Position numbers and translations under genes: made by a program | NCBI GenBank assembly: GCA_035079385.1 | Contig: JAVHKY010000055.1 | Span: forward strand, 1,984,001-2,048,000 | Source of the DNA: Aspidiotus rigidus | Taxonomy: Eukaryota > Arthropoda > Insecta > Hemiptera > Diaspididae | DNA: 64,000 nucleotides | Reading direction: 5' to 3' | Shown: positions 40,646 through 53,000 of the stretch, piece after piece | Numbering within the stretch: the first letter of the stretch is position 1 | How the letters are laid out: each line of letters begins with the position of its first letter | The notes under the pieces: generated by a model | What the model was told of the DNA's origin: nothing | Database searches by the model: none | The model's input: the letters and a program-made list of their open reading frames with translations, nothing else

Positions 40646-40674
<29 letters not shown>

Positions 40675-40676
<2 letters not shown>

Positions 40677-40708
40677 TTAGGTTAGGTTAGGTTAGGTTAG
40701 GTTAGGTT
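40675..40708 (+). repeat. telomeric TTAGG tract, 34 nt
   Basis: About seven TTAGG repeats between the poly(A) of element 5 and the truncated family-D element; longer than the 13-14 nt spacers to its left. Confidence 0.92.
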
Positions 40709-43639
40709 CAAAATAGATATACCCAAATTGGCAGTGATAAAGCGGTGATACTGGTAAAAAAAGGGATCAATTATTCAGTCAATCACGTATCTTCACTCAT
40801 TGTCTCCATCACTATCAATACCACTACATTCATTAGCCTCTACTCGTCTCCAAACGAGAATAATAAGGACATCCGTCCAGCTCTGGACAGCCTAACGCAA
40901 TTACTCCCATCTGATGACATCCCTGTAGTTATAGGCGGCGACTTCAACGCTGGTACAGCCACATTCAAGAGCACTCTCAATAAAACACAGGCTCACAATA
41001 AACGCACACAATATTTCGATGATTTCATAGTATCTAACACACTCACCATTCACAACTATGAAAAACCAACGTGGCATGCACGCGGTCTGTCATCAATCAC
41101 CGACTATACACTATCACGCAATGCACCAATCCATAGCTGGAAAATTGAATCCGAATATACAGCATCAGATCACAGCTTTGTCACTTTCAATATTGGGTCT
41201 ATTCCTAAATTATTGCCTCACAGAGACTGCCTACAGGTTACGGATAAGGACGCATTTAAAAGAAATATACAGGAACCTCCTCAATTAAAGTCATATAATA
41301 ATAATGAAACAATTAACCAAAATGCGATAACTATTAATGGATACCTAGAGAAAGCACTAAATAATAGTACACAAACAGTTAACAAGTCTCAAGAACTACC
41401 TTACTGGAATAGGGAACTGGCAGCACTTCGCAATAAAATTGTCAGGATCAACAAAAAGATTAATAGATGTAGGAATAGGAATACACCATTTAAGATAGAG
41501 TTGCAGGAACTTAACAAATTATATAAGAAAAAGAAAAACGAAGCAAAGAAAGTTTCGTGGAGGAACTTTGTGTCGCTCACCTCCCCCTATGGCAAACCTT
41601 ATAAGGTAATGGTTAAATATACAGCTCCTCTACATATAAGCCTCCCACTCAAATCAATCCACAACGTCACTGCTTCCTCCTACAAACATGCCTATCAACT
41701 TATCCTTGAAGATAAATTCCCACGAATCAACAACCCTGGTAGCGTCTTCACCCCAGGGCCACTCCTCACTCCGCAAACAATCGAAACCTACACCCACCAT
41801 CCTGAAATTGTACCATATCCAGAAGCCACCACTCCTGATACTGCCAAGGTCACACAGGTGGAGGTGAAAGACATATTGCGTTCTCGAAATAATAAATCCT
41901 CACCAGGGCTAGATGAACTTAGGTATACTCACATCAAAATGTTCAACAAGATACATCCACATATCTTAGTTGAACTCATTAATGCCTGCTTGCAAAATCA
42001 GCATTATCCCAATATCTATAAGGTAGCCAAGCTGTCGGTTCTTCTTAAACCGACTAAGGATCCACACATTACAAGTGCGTACCGTCCCCTCTCCCTACTG
42101 CCTGCTATCGGCAAAGTTATTGAGAAAGTCATTTCCAATCTCATTACTGACTTTCTTGATAATGATGCTCCCATTACACTCAGCCCATATCAATATGGTT
42201 TCCGCAGAAACACCTCTCCTGAGGCTGCGCTCTCTAGAGTAATCAGCAAGATTCAGGAACTCTCCCTCAATCCCGGATACACTATAGCTATATCATTTGA
42301 TATTGAAGCAGCCTTCGATTCAATGTTATATCAAGCCATTCTAATAGGATGCCAAAACTTCCAAATGCCCAAATATCTTGTCAACATAATTCACTCTTAC
42401 TTACACTCCCGTACTGCTATCTTCAAAGATGTCGTTTATCATCCAGAGAAAGGTTGCCCACAAGGCTCAGTCCTAGGACCGCTCCTGTGGAACATAGGAT
42501 ACAACCCCATCCTTGAGGTTATCTCAAAACTGGAGCATACCACCTGCTTTGCCGACGATACAATGTGCATTATGAATGCACCAAGTATCGCTAAACTACA
42601 GGAAAAATTTAGGTTATTTTGCCAGATATTTAACGCCCTCCTTGCTCCAGTTGCTGTTAAACAAAATATCAATAAAATAGAAATTCTCTTCATACCTGGC
42701 ACACATCACCATGAAGGAGAATATCCCACATTCATATTCAACGACGTCAGTATTAGGTCAATGTCAGTTATTAAGTATCTTGGTGTACTCATTGACAATA
42801 GATTCACATACACCCCGCACTGCAAGTACCTGTACACCAAGTGTCTCAAAATCATCAACGCCCTAAAGCCACTTTTTGCTAATAAGTACGGGTATAGCAA
42901 TAAGTGTCGTAGAATCATGCTCAATGGCATTATTGGGGCAATTTGGAAATATGGCTCTACAGCGTTTTCACACACGCTAACCAACACCGCTAATAGGGAA
43001 CTCATTCGCAAGCTACACAGGCAAATGTTACTCCTCACATGTAGGTCTTATAGAACTGTCTCATACCTGGCACTAACAGTCATCAATAACTGGCCGCCAA
43101 TGGAGTATGAAGTACACTCACGCACCATCTCTTATCTGCATGTTCGGGAGCTGCCTTATTACCAAAACGCACCTCTTCTTCCTATCCCACTCGATCTTGT
43201 TCCCACTAAGTCATCGCTTAGGAAATTCCTACTGGAGCGTATACTAATCTTGTGGCAAGAAGAGTGGGACAATCATGATAGCACTGGTCAATGGACCAAA
43301 CAACTAATCCCTAAAGTAAACACTGGGCCATTCAATACTACATTTTGGTTGACGCAAATGCTTACCGGACATGGCTCCTTTGGAAGCTATTTGTACAAGC
43401 ACAAGCGAAGGCCAAACGCTAGCTGTAGACACTGCCCACACAATGAGGACACCCCCGAGCATGCACTTTACACTTGTCCGTTTCTTGCGGATAAGCGACC
43501 ACCACAGAGTCAACTTATACCTAGTTCATCAGCATTTAGAGGCTTTGCTACACTTCTTATGAAATCTAGATGGGAGCAGGAGAGAATTTACCAAAACTTC
43601 TCCTCCTCCCAATCCTCCTCATCATCAACATCTACGTAG
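40709..43639 (+). CDS. family-D ORF2, 5'-truncated: partial endonuclease / reverse transcriptase
   Basis: The frame is open from the truncation point (40709) and codes 976 residues to the TAG at 43637-43639; no real start codon remains. The N-terminal catalytic Asn and Glu motifs of the endonuclease are lost. The remainder has AVILVKKG, IGGDFNAG, ITDYTLS and SDHSFV. RT: FDIEAAFDS (motif A, codons at 42296 onward) and FADD (42548-42559), a Tyr-to-Phe version of YADD seen in many non-LTR RTs. C-terminal zinc motif C-x2-C-x7-H-x4-C (CRHC...EHALYTC). No internal stops, so the insertion is recent, but it is inactive without the missing N-terminus. Confidence 0.88.
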   Translation, partial: QNRYTQIGSDKAVILVKKGINYSVNHVSSLIVSITINTTTFISLYSSPNENNKDIRPALDSLTQLLPSDDIPVVIGGDFNAGTATFKSTLNKTQAHNKRTQYFDDFIVSNTLTIHNYEKPTWHARGLSSITDYTLSRNAPIHSWKIESEYTASDHSFVTFNIGSIPKLLPHRDCLQVTDKDAFKRNIQEPPQLKSYNNNETINQNAITINGYLEKALNNSTQTVNKSQELPYWNRELAALRNKIVRINKKINRCRNRNTPFKIELQELNKLYKKKKNEAKKVSWRNFVSLTSPYGKPYKVMVKYTAPLHISLPLKSIHNVTASSYKHAYQLILEDKFPRINNPGSVFTPGPLLTPQTIETYTHHPEIVPYPEATTPDTAKVTQVEVKDILRSRNNKSSPGLDELRYTHIKMFNKIHPHILVELINACLQNQHYPNIYKVAKLSVLLKPTKDPHITSAYRPLSLLPAIGKVIEKVISNLITDFLDNDAPITLSPYQYGFRRNTSPEAALSRVISKIQELSLNPGYTIAISFDIEAAFDSMLYQAILIGCQNFQMPKYLVNIIHSYLHSRTAIFKDVVYHPEKGCPQGSVLGPLLWNIGYNPILEVISKLEHTTCFADDTMCIMNAPSIAKLQEKFRLFCQIFNALLAPVAVKQNINKIEILFIPGTHHHEGEYPTFIFNDVSIRSMSVIKYLGVLIDNRFTYTPHCKYLYTKCLKIINALKPLFANKYGYSNKCRRIMLNGIIGAIWKYGSTAFSHTLTNTANRELIRKLHRQMLLLTCRSYRTVSYLALTVINNWPPMEYEVHSRTISYLHVRELPYYQNAPLLPIPLDLVPTKSSLRKFLLERILILWQEEWDNHDSTGQWTKQLIPKVNTGPFNTTFWLTQMLTGHGSFGSYLYKHKRRPNASCRHCPHNEDTPEHALYTCPFLADKRPPQSQLIPSSSAFRGFATLLMKSRWEQERIYQNFSSSQSSSSSTST

Positions 43640-46600
43640 TAATAAAATATAAAAAAATTAAATCTAATTATAACTAGCATAATAGAAATTAATTTAGAAT
43701 TGTAAAGTACAGAGCAAACCTTCTGAGAAGAACGGCGATGGGCTGGTAAATTACACATAATGCAAATACCGAGACACCAAGCGCTCGCTCGACAACTCTA
43801 GTAATATACTATAGAAAGAGATGCTCCCATAAGATAAACAAATAGCTATAACTACTATTATCAATATACATATATGGAAATTATCATTAGAAATTTATTG
43901 AAGGCTTACATCAGAGGAGAGTGGCAATGAACTGGTAAATTACATTTATGCAAATACCGAGACTTTATATGCAATACTCAGAACTCATACTCAATGTATA
44001 AGATGTACCTGTATAAAATACCCTTAGATCAAAACATCATATTAGAATTACAAAATATAATTTATGGTAACTAATAAAATATATCAATACTTTATCAGCA
44101 GATCACTATGCAAAAATACCCAAGAATAAATGTCACCTCAGAAGAAAATAAGCCAAAATATTTTAGCAGGACTTTCATTACAGAAACAGCAGGAACAACG
44201 ACCAGGTATACAGCATACAAGCCACCAAAAGAGGAATAAAATGTACAAAGTGGAATGTACATTCAATCCGCATCAACGAAAAGTAGAAGAAATCTGAATA
44301 GAATTATATACCCATAATAATATTTCAATGAGGAAAATTAACAATACTTAGATTCTTATATAAAATATGTAACTAAATATAAGAAAAAAGGGCAAGTTTT
44401 GGTATAGCCATAGGCCCATTTACCTACAGCCAAGATACCTCCAATGACGAAAACAACAGCACACTATGTATAAGCTGCAAATGAGGATGTGTATCATAAT
44501 AGTAATGCTAGTAATAAATTAACAATAATGTAGATACAATATAACGTTATTAAAACTATAAAAAAATAAATAAATAAATAAATACTAGCAATAGAAGACA
44601 GATGTATAGGATAAGATCTCCACTCCTCAATACCACTAGCCTGTAATCCTCACTCCTCAATGAAATGAGGTCAGAGAAAGCGGTACCTTAGGGTGGGCAA
44701 AAATTCTCGACTCACAACATTGCATCCAAAACAAAACTCATTATAATTACACTTCCAAAATGACCTCCAATCCCCAAAAACCAAAAACCTGTACTCCTCA
44801 CTCCTCAATGAAACGAGCACAGAGAAAGCGGTACCTCAGGGTGGGCAAAAATTTCTCGACTCACAACATTGAAACAGATACAAAACTATGTTCTAATCAC
44901 ATTTCCAATAATATCCCCAGCTATATAATCTGGTAATACTGAATGCAACCCAATCCTACAGGCACTTATCCTTCGCATAATGTATAGAGCAATAAAGTAC
45001 AAGAATCTGGAAAGTCAACCTGATGTCGGCTTCAGGTAGGCGGAACAGACATTGTTACTTACAAAATCTATAGAGTAAGCACTATTAGAGTCTGATAGTA
45101 AATAGGTAGATAAGGAATAAAAGTCTCTCTACTAAGCTAATAGGTAAAATAGGTAGCCTGGTCTTGTCTGTCAAGAGTCCTAAATGTAAATTATGGCATG
45201 AAAATGAAAATCAACCTGATAGTCAGTCTTGTCTATATGCTGCTCACCTCCTGATAGTGTAACTAACCCACACTAAGAAACACCCCCCTTGCAACTACCC
45301 AGCATCATTGTGTCCATGTACAGATGGGAAGTCGCGGCATCAATATGATGGGCAATGAAACTTCCCAATGTGTGCAGTAATGATGACATAAGCAGTATCT
45401 ATAATGGATAGGCAGATATATGATCGCATTACTGTATGAGGTGGGAAGTAACGCGGTGGAGGCTATTCAGTAGAGGTGAAGCTGGATATGCCGAAAGGCA
45501 ATAGAGTGCTCCCATGCTCCATGGATAGAATATGCTAAAAGACAACCCAATGGTAAGGAGTGAACTAATAAGTAGAACAGAGTGTACTGGACAAGACCAG
45601 TGGGTGTAAAGACCGGTACCTAACAAAAGGGCCTTGACCCGGGAAAGTAGATACACTCACTACTTGTCAAGAAACAGACTGAACTAATGTAATAGTAAAC
45701 ACTCAACGACAGACCTACATTCACCTAAACAATCCCAACCCTGTACTTTTAACAAAGACCAGAGTGCAGCGGAACGTGATAGGCCAAAAAGCTTGGTCCA
45801 AAGTAGGTCAAGGACTCGAACCCAAAAATAAGCATGTCTAACTTCTCGTCACAAAGTAGGCAAGATAAGTAGGGCCAAATGACATAACCCCCTCTTTCCA
45901 CCAATATACCCTATTTTAAATTCCCCCACCCCCCTCTCACTGTATAGTAAAATGCAGCCCTCCAGTAGGAACAACACAAACAAGTTCAATCCAGTTAACA
46001 AAAGCCACTTCCCAAACTAATACCCATCCAAAATACAAGCCTGTGCCAATGAAGTACAAGAATCATACAAGGACTCACAGTCACTTCAGCATTCATATGA
46101 AAAAGTTGGTGACAGGGTGACAGACAAATCTTCCTCCCTGGTTAATCGAAGTTAAACTTGATTGACATAATTTCCCAACAGCCGATATTTAATGCTGCGC
46201 AAGTAGAGTACCAGTCTCAGTACAGGCCATGATCTGGAAAGCAGTGGGCTTGATGGTGCAGTACTAAATACAATAAAATCCCAGATGCTGTGATGTGATT
46301 AATAATCAACATTGCAAAATCTTGAAATATCCGTTACATTGCGTTGTTCTAGCAGTCCAGCTGTACAAACGTATACTGCGAGTCCCAGGATCATTAAGTT
46401 GTGTTGGTAAAACGGTACCACGTGTTGTGCCGGTGGAGTGGTAGTGCAACACAGTGTGGCAAAAAGACAGCAGAACTGACACGGACATCCCGACACTAAA
46501 CAGTTGTTCGATATAAGTAGCGGTAATTGACGGTGCTAGGTAGTGTACGGCACTTCCAATATATTGTCGGCTTATATATGAATAGCTGAAACCAATGTAT

Positions 46601-46933
46601 CTCTGAACAGTGTGCCAAAAATACCGAATTACGTATTAACACTGCACTGAGATACTTTGAAGGACCCTGTTTGATTGCAAATGACTACCTTCATTTACAC
46701 AAACAACAGGCACAGATCGATCGTCTGGTTGAACAAGCCCGCGGGGCATCAATAGGGCGAACCTGAAGTGCCAAAACAGTTACCGCGTCAGTGCACAAGT
46801 GTCAACCTGAGGTTGAAATGTAGGTGCAGACCCTAAACCTAAGGTTGACATTTGAACAAAGACTGAGTGACAAAAATAGGGATCTCCTTGCACTTATCCC
46901 ATCCTTAACTCACTCCCTCTCCCACAAACAAAC

Positions 46934-46934
<1 letters not shown>
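43640..46934 (+). other. 3.3-kb 3' UTR of family D, with internal duplications
   Basis: AT-rich and without recognisable genes. Two diverged duplications are visible: CTGGTAAATTACA...TGCAAATACCGAGAC at 43743 and 43932 (period 189), and TCCTCACTCCTCAATGAAA...GGTGGGCAAAAA at 44647 and 44795 (period 148). The last 1.59 kb equals 1-1593. A 3' UTR this long is unusual against the 0.28-1.04 kb of families A to C. Confidence 0.8.
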
Positions 46935-46988
<54 letters not shown>

Positions 46989-46990
<2 letters not shown>

Positions 46991-47042
46991 TTAGGTTAGG
47001 TTAGGTTAGGTTAGGTTAGGTTAGGTTAGGTTAGGTTAGGTT
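46989..47042 (+). repeat. telomeric TTAGG tract, 54 nt
   Basis: Ten full repeats in perfect register, the longest telomeric tract in the window, joined directly to the satellite. Confidence 0.95.
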
Positions 47043-50000
47043 GACCAGTCCGAACGTATTTTGAGAAGGTATACTATTGCGCGCGTTGATCGTAGAGTTT
47101 AAATATTACGTTCTGAACCCCTTTTTCTTGCTCGAAAGCCGCGAAAATTACGAATTTTACATTTTTATATTTTTCATTTTACTTTTCATCGTAACTTGCT
47201 CGTAATTGAAACAATCGACGTAATTATTGTAACGTAAATTTACAGTGCTTGTTTGTGCGTAATCAATTGCCATCCATCCTCTCCCTTCACATCTGCTCGA
47301 TTGAATTTTGAAGACATGTAAGTGCATAATACATACATTTCTTGGGATCAACGAATTAGATGAGCGCTCTTCTGAGGTTGAAAAAAAGGCCAATTAGAAT
47401 AATTAATTAATATTACTCACTTACAATATTCAGAATTTTAAATTGCATGCCTTATGGGGTTTTATACGCTTTAAAGTAAACAGTTTTTCTCTCTTTTAAA
47501 TTGCAAACATTTTTCAAGTCCCTGCCTTTCCTCTATACGGTGAAGATTAATTTTAAATGAATAGTAACTGGATCAGATTACCCTCCCCCTCCCCACGGAT
47601 ACAATTTTTACTCACGTTGATTCTAGAATTCCCTTAAAATTTCGAACAAAAAGTTCAATTTTCGTCTGTAATCAAATTTTTAAAAATGTGGAAGGAAGAG
47701 GATAGATGCAAAAATTTTCAAAATTACTTTCAAAATGAAACTCGGTTGTAGGACAATGCACTAAGAGCCCATTACCAGGAAAAATGAGAGTGATATTAGA
47801 AGAAAATCAAGAGGAATCGCGTGTTAATTAGGTATTTTACCCATTAAATTACGAGTTGAATTGAATGAAGGGAAGGAAGTAAGGAAAATTGAAAACGTTA
47901 GTCAGTCGACAGGAAAATAGGTCTAGATTCATTAGAAATATTAATTAAGTAAGATTATGCAATACCCATCAAAAATTTCGAATCCGTCCAGAATTTTTGC
48001 CAACTTTTGTCTACTTTTTCACACATTTTTAGGCCAAAAAATCAATCTCAGATATACTTTAAACCCCTCTAAAACGCAAAAATTTTCCCCGGGAATATGG
48101 TAATTAAGTAATAGTGCGTATAGACTGTCAGCTAAGATGATACCTGCTCGAAACACAAGCGAGAGAATGTAGAATGCCTTAATAAAAAAAGGAATAGAAA
48201 AGGAAGAAAAGTGAGAGAGAAAGAAGAAAGTCAGTTAAATTAGATACGTGACGAATATCAGATACGAATTTACAGTGTCTATTAGCGGCCTGAAAAATGC
48301 AGACAAAATTCAATAGGGTTTCCTGTATGTAGACGTACGTATTATTGAATGAATGAGATGAGACGAAAGCAAAAAATTGATACATTAACTGAGCAATAAA
48401 ATTCTAACTTTTGAATATACCGCACTTCATTGTATTTAAGTCTGTCCCTCTCTCTCGGTCTGTCTCTCTCTCGCGTACAAGGAACGAGCAACAAAAAATG
48501 TAAACCCCTATTTCAATCAGGACGAGAAGGAGAGAAAAGTGTTTTGATCGAGTAACATATTAACCAGTCCGAACGTATTTTGAGAAGGTATACTATTGCG
48601 CGCGTTGATCGTAGAGTTTAAATATTACGTTCTGAACCCCTTTTTCTTGCTCGAAAGCCGCGAAAATTACGAATTTTACATTTTTATATTTTTCATTTTA
48701 CTTTTCATCGTAACTTGCTCGTAATTGAAACAATCGACGTAATTATTGTAACGTAAATTTACAGTGCTTGTTTGTGCGTAATCAATTGCCATCCATCCTC
48801 TCCCTTCACATCTGCTCGATTGAATTTTGAAGACATGTAAGTGCATAATACATACATTTCTTGGGATCAACGAATTAGATGAGCGCTCTTCTGAGGTTGA
48901 AAAAAAGGCCAATTAGAATAATTAATTAATATTACTCACTTACAATATTCAGAATTTTAAATTGCATGCCTTATGGGGTTTTATACGCTTTAAAGTAAAC
49001 AGTTTTTCTCTCTTTTAAATTGCAAACATTTTTCAAGTCCCTGCCTTTCCTCTATACGGTGAAGATTAATTTTAAATGAATAGTAACTGGATCAGATTAC
49101 CCTCCCCCTCCCCACGGATACAATTTTTACTCACGTTGATTCTAGAATTCCCTTAAAATTTCGAACAAAAAGTTCAATTTTCGTCTGTAATCAAATTTTT
49201 AAAAATGTGGAAGGAAGAGGATAGATGCAAAAATTTTCAAAATTACTTTCAAAATGAAACTCGGTTGTAGGACAATGCACTAAGAGCCCATTACCAGGAA
49301 AAATGAGAGTGATATTAGAAGAAAATCAAGAGGAATCGCGTGTTAATTAGGTATTTTACCCATTAAATTACGAGTTGAATTGAATGAAGGGAAGGAAGTA
49401 AGGAAAATTGAAAACGTTAGTCAGTCGACAGGAAAATAGGTCTAGATTCATTAGAAATATTAATTAAGTAAGATTATGCAATACCCATCAAAAATTTCGA
49501 ATCCGTCCAGAATTTTTGCCAACTTTTGTCTACTTTTTCACACATTTTTAGGCCAAAAAATCAATCTCAGATATACTTTAAACCCCTCTAAAACGCAAAA
49601 ATTTTCCCCGGGAATATGGTAATTAAGTAATAGTGCGTATAGACTGTCAGCTAAGATGATACCTGCTCGAAACACAAGCGAGAGAATGTAGAATGCCTTA
49701 ATAAAAAAAGGAATAGAAAAGGAAGAAAAGTGAGAGAGAAAGAAGAAAGTCAGTTAAATTAGATACGTGACGAATATCAGATACGAATTTACAGTGTCTA
49801 TTAGCGGCCTGAAAAATGCAGACAAAATTCAATAGGGTTTCCTGTATGTAGACGTACGTATTATTGAATGAATGAGATGAGACGAAAGCAAAAAATTGAT
49901 ACATTAACTGAGCAATAAAATTCTAACTTTTGAATATACCGCACTTCATTGTATTTAAGTCTGTCCCTCTCTCTCGGTCTGTCTCTCTCTCGCGTACAAG

Positions 50001-53000
50001 GAACGAGCAACAAAAAATGTAAACCCCTATTTCAATCAGGACGAGAAGGAGAGAAAAGTGTTTTGATCGAGTAACATATTAACCAGTCCGAACGTATTTT
50101 GAGAAGGTATACTATTGCGCGCGTTGATCCTAGAGTTTAAATATTACGTTCTGAACCCCTTTTTCTTGCTCGAAAGCCGCGAAAATTACGAATTTTACAT
50201 TTTTATATTTTTCATTTTACTTTTCATCGTAACTTGCTCGTAATTGAAACAATCGACGTAATTATTGTAACGTAAATTTACAGTGCTTGTTTGTGCGTAA
50301 TCAATTGCCATCCATCCTCTCCCTTCACATCTGCTCGATTGAATTTTGAAGACATGTAAGTGCATAATACATACATTTCTTGGGATCAACGAATTAGATG
50401 AGCGCTCTTCTGAGGTTGAAAAAAAGGCCAATTAGAATAATTAATTAATATTACTCACTTACAATATTCAGAATTTTAAATTGCATGCCTTATGGGGTTT
50501 TATACGCTTTAAAGTAAACAGTTTTTCTCTCTTTTAAATTGCAAACATTTTTCAAGTCCCTGCCTTTCCTCTATACGGTGAAGATTAATTTTAAATGAAT
50601 AGTAACTGGATCAGATTACCCTCCCCCTCCCCACGGATACAATTTTTACTCACGTTGATTCTAGAATTCCCTTAAAATTTCGAACAAAAAGTTCAATTTT
50701 CGTCTGTAATCAAATTTTTAAAAATGTGGAAGGAAGAGGATAGATGCAAAAATTTTCAAAATTACTTTCAAAATGAAACTCGGTTGTAGGACAATGCACT
50801 AAGAGCCCATTACCAGGAAAAATGAGAGTGATATTAGAAGAAAATCAAGAGGAATCGCGTGTTAATTAGGTATTTTACCCATTAAATTACGAGTTGAATT
50901 GAATGAAGGGAAGGAAGTAAGGAAAATTGAAAACGTTAGTCAGTCGACAGGAAAATAGGTCTAGATTCATTAGAAATATTAATTAAGTAAGATTATGCAA
51001 TACCCATCAAAAATTTCGAATCCGTCCAGAATTTTTGCCAACTTTTGTCTACTTTTTCACACATTTTTAGGCCAAAAAATCAATCTCAGATATACTTTAA
51101 ACCCCTCTAAAACGCAAAAATTTTCCCCGGGAATATGGTAATTAAGTAATAGTGCGTATAGACTGTCAGCTAAGATGATACCTGCTCGAAACACAAGCGA
51201 GAGAATGTAGAATGCCTTAATAAAAAAAGGAATAGAAAAGGAAGAAAAGTGAGAGAGAAAGAAGAAAGTCAGTTAAATTAGATACGTGACGAATATCAGA
51301 TACGAATTTACAGTGTCTATTAGCGGCCTGAAAAATGCAGACAAAATTCAATAGGGTTTCCTGTATGTAGACGTACGTATTATTGAATGAATGAGATGAG
51401 ACGAAAGCAAAAAATTGATACATTAACTGAGCAATAAAATTCTAACTTTTGAATATACCGCACTTCATTGTATTTAAGTCTGTCCCTCTCTCTCGGTCTG
51501 TCTCTCTCTCGCGTACAAGGAACGAGCAACAAAAAATGTAAACCCCTATTTCAATCAGGACGAGAAGGAGAGAAAAGTGTTTTGATCGAGTAACATATTA
51601 ACCAGTCCGAACGTATTTTGAGAAGGTATACTATTGCGCGCGTTGATCGTAGAGTTTAAATATTACGTTCTGAACCCCTTTTTCTTGCTCGAAAGCCGCG
51701 AAAATTACGAATTTTACATTTTTATATTTTTCATTTTACTTTTCATCGTAACTTGCTCGTAATTGAAACAATCGACGTAATTATTGTAACGTAAATTTAC
51801 AGTGCTTGTTTGTGCGTAATCAATTGCCATCCATCCTCTCCCTTCACATCTGCTCGATTGAATTTTGAAGACATGTAAGTGCATAATACATACATTTCTT
51901 GGGATCAACGAATTAGATGAGCGCTCTTCTGAGGTTGAAAAAAAGGCCAATTAGAATAATTAATTAATATTACTCACTTACAATATTCAGAATTTTAAAT
52001 TGCATGCCTTATGGGGTTTTATACGCTTTAAAGTAAACAGTTTTTCTCTCTTTTAAATTGCAAACATTTTTCAAGTCCCTGCCTTTCCTCTATACGGTGA
52101 AGATTAATTTTAAATGAATAGTAACTGGATCAGATTACCCTCCCCCTCCCCACGGATACAATTTTTACTCACGTTGATTCTAGAATTCCCTTAAAATTTC
52201 GAACAAAAAGTTCAATTTTCGTCTGTAATCAAATTTTTAAAAATGTGGAAGGAAGAGGATAGATGCAAAAATTTTCAAAATTACTTTCAAAATGAAACTC
52301 GGTTGTAGGACAATGCACTAAGAGCCCATTACCAGGAAAAATGAGAGTGATATTAGAAGAAAATCAAGAGGAATCGCGTGTTAATTAGGTATTTTACCCA
52401 TTAAATTACGAGTTGAATTGAATGAAGGGAAGGAAGTAAGGAAAATTGAAAACGTTAGTCAGTCGACAGGAAAATAGGTCTAGATTCATTAGAAATATTA
52501 ATTAAGTAAGATTATGCAATACCCATCAAAAATTTCGAATCCGTCCAGAATTTTTGCCAACTTTTGTCTACTTTTTCACACATTTTTAGGCCAAAAAATC
52601 AATCTCAGATATACTTTAAACCCCTCTAAAACGCAAAAATTTTCCCCGGGAATATGGTAATTAAGTAATAGTGCGTATAGACTGTCAGCTAAGATGATAC
52701 CTGCTCGAAACACAAGCGAGAGAATGTAGAATGCCTTAATAAAAAAAGGAATAGAAAAGGAAGAAAAGTGAGAGAGAAAGAAGAAAGTCAGTTAAATTAG
52801 ATACGTGACGAATATCAGATACGAATTTACAGTGTCTATTAGCGGCCTGAAAAATGCAGACAAAATTCAATAGGGTTTCCTGTATGTAGACGTACGTATT
52901 ATTGAATGAATGAGATGAGACGAAAGCAAAAAATTGATACATTAACTGAGCAATAAAATTCTAACTTTTGAATATACCGCACTTCATTGTATTTAAGTCT

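Larger units (their letters stand above)
35543..40674 (+). mobile_element. Element 5: two tandem 5' units fused to a truncated family-A element
   Basis: Two 1.29-1.30 kb units (35543-36831, 36832-38135) are followed directly by family-A sequence that starts inside ORF2 at GCTGAAAAATG (38136). The 3' UTR and poly(A) (40646-40674) are normal. The 5' UTR, ORF1 and the endonuclease are missing, yet the copy has the full 5' units. This is either a template jump after premature stopping of reverse transcription, or an internal deletion of a longer copy with AC microhomology at the break. Confidence 0.9.
40709..46986 (+). mobile_element. Element 6: 5'-truncated R1-clade element, family D
   Basis: Starts abruptly inside an ORF2 right after TTAGG and runs through a 3.3 kb 3' UTR to a 52-nt poly(A) (46935-46986). 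A stray GA then precedes 54 nt of telomeric repeats. It is in the same orientation and target as families A to C, but its protein is distant and it lacks the twin 3' hairpins, so it is a separate lineage. The element at 1-1618 is the same family. Confidence 0.9.
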
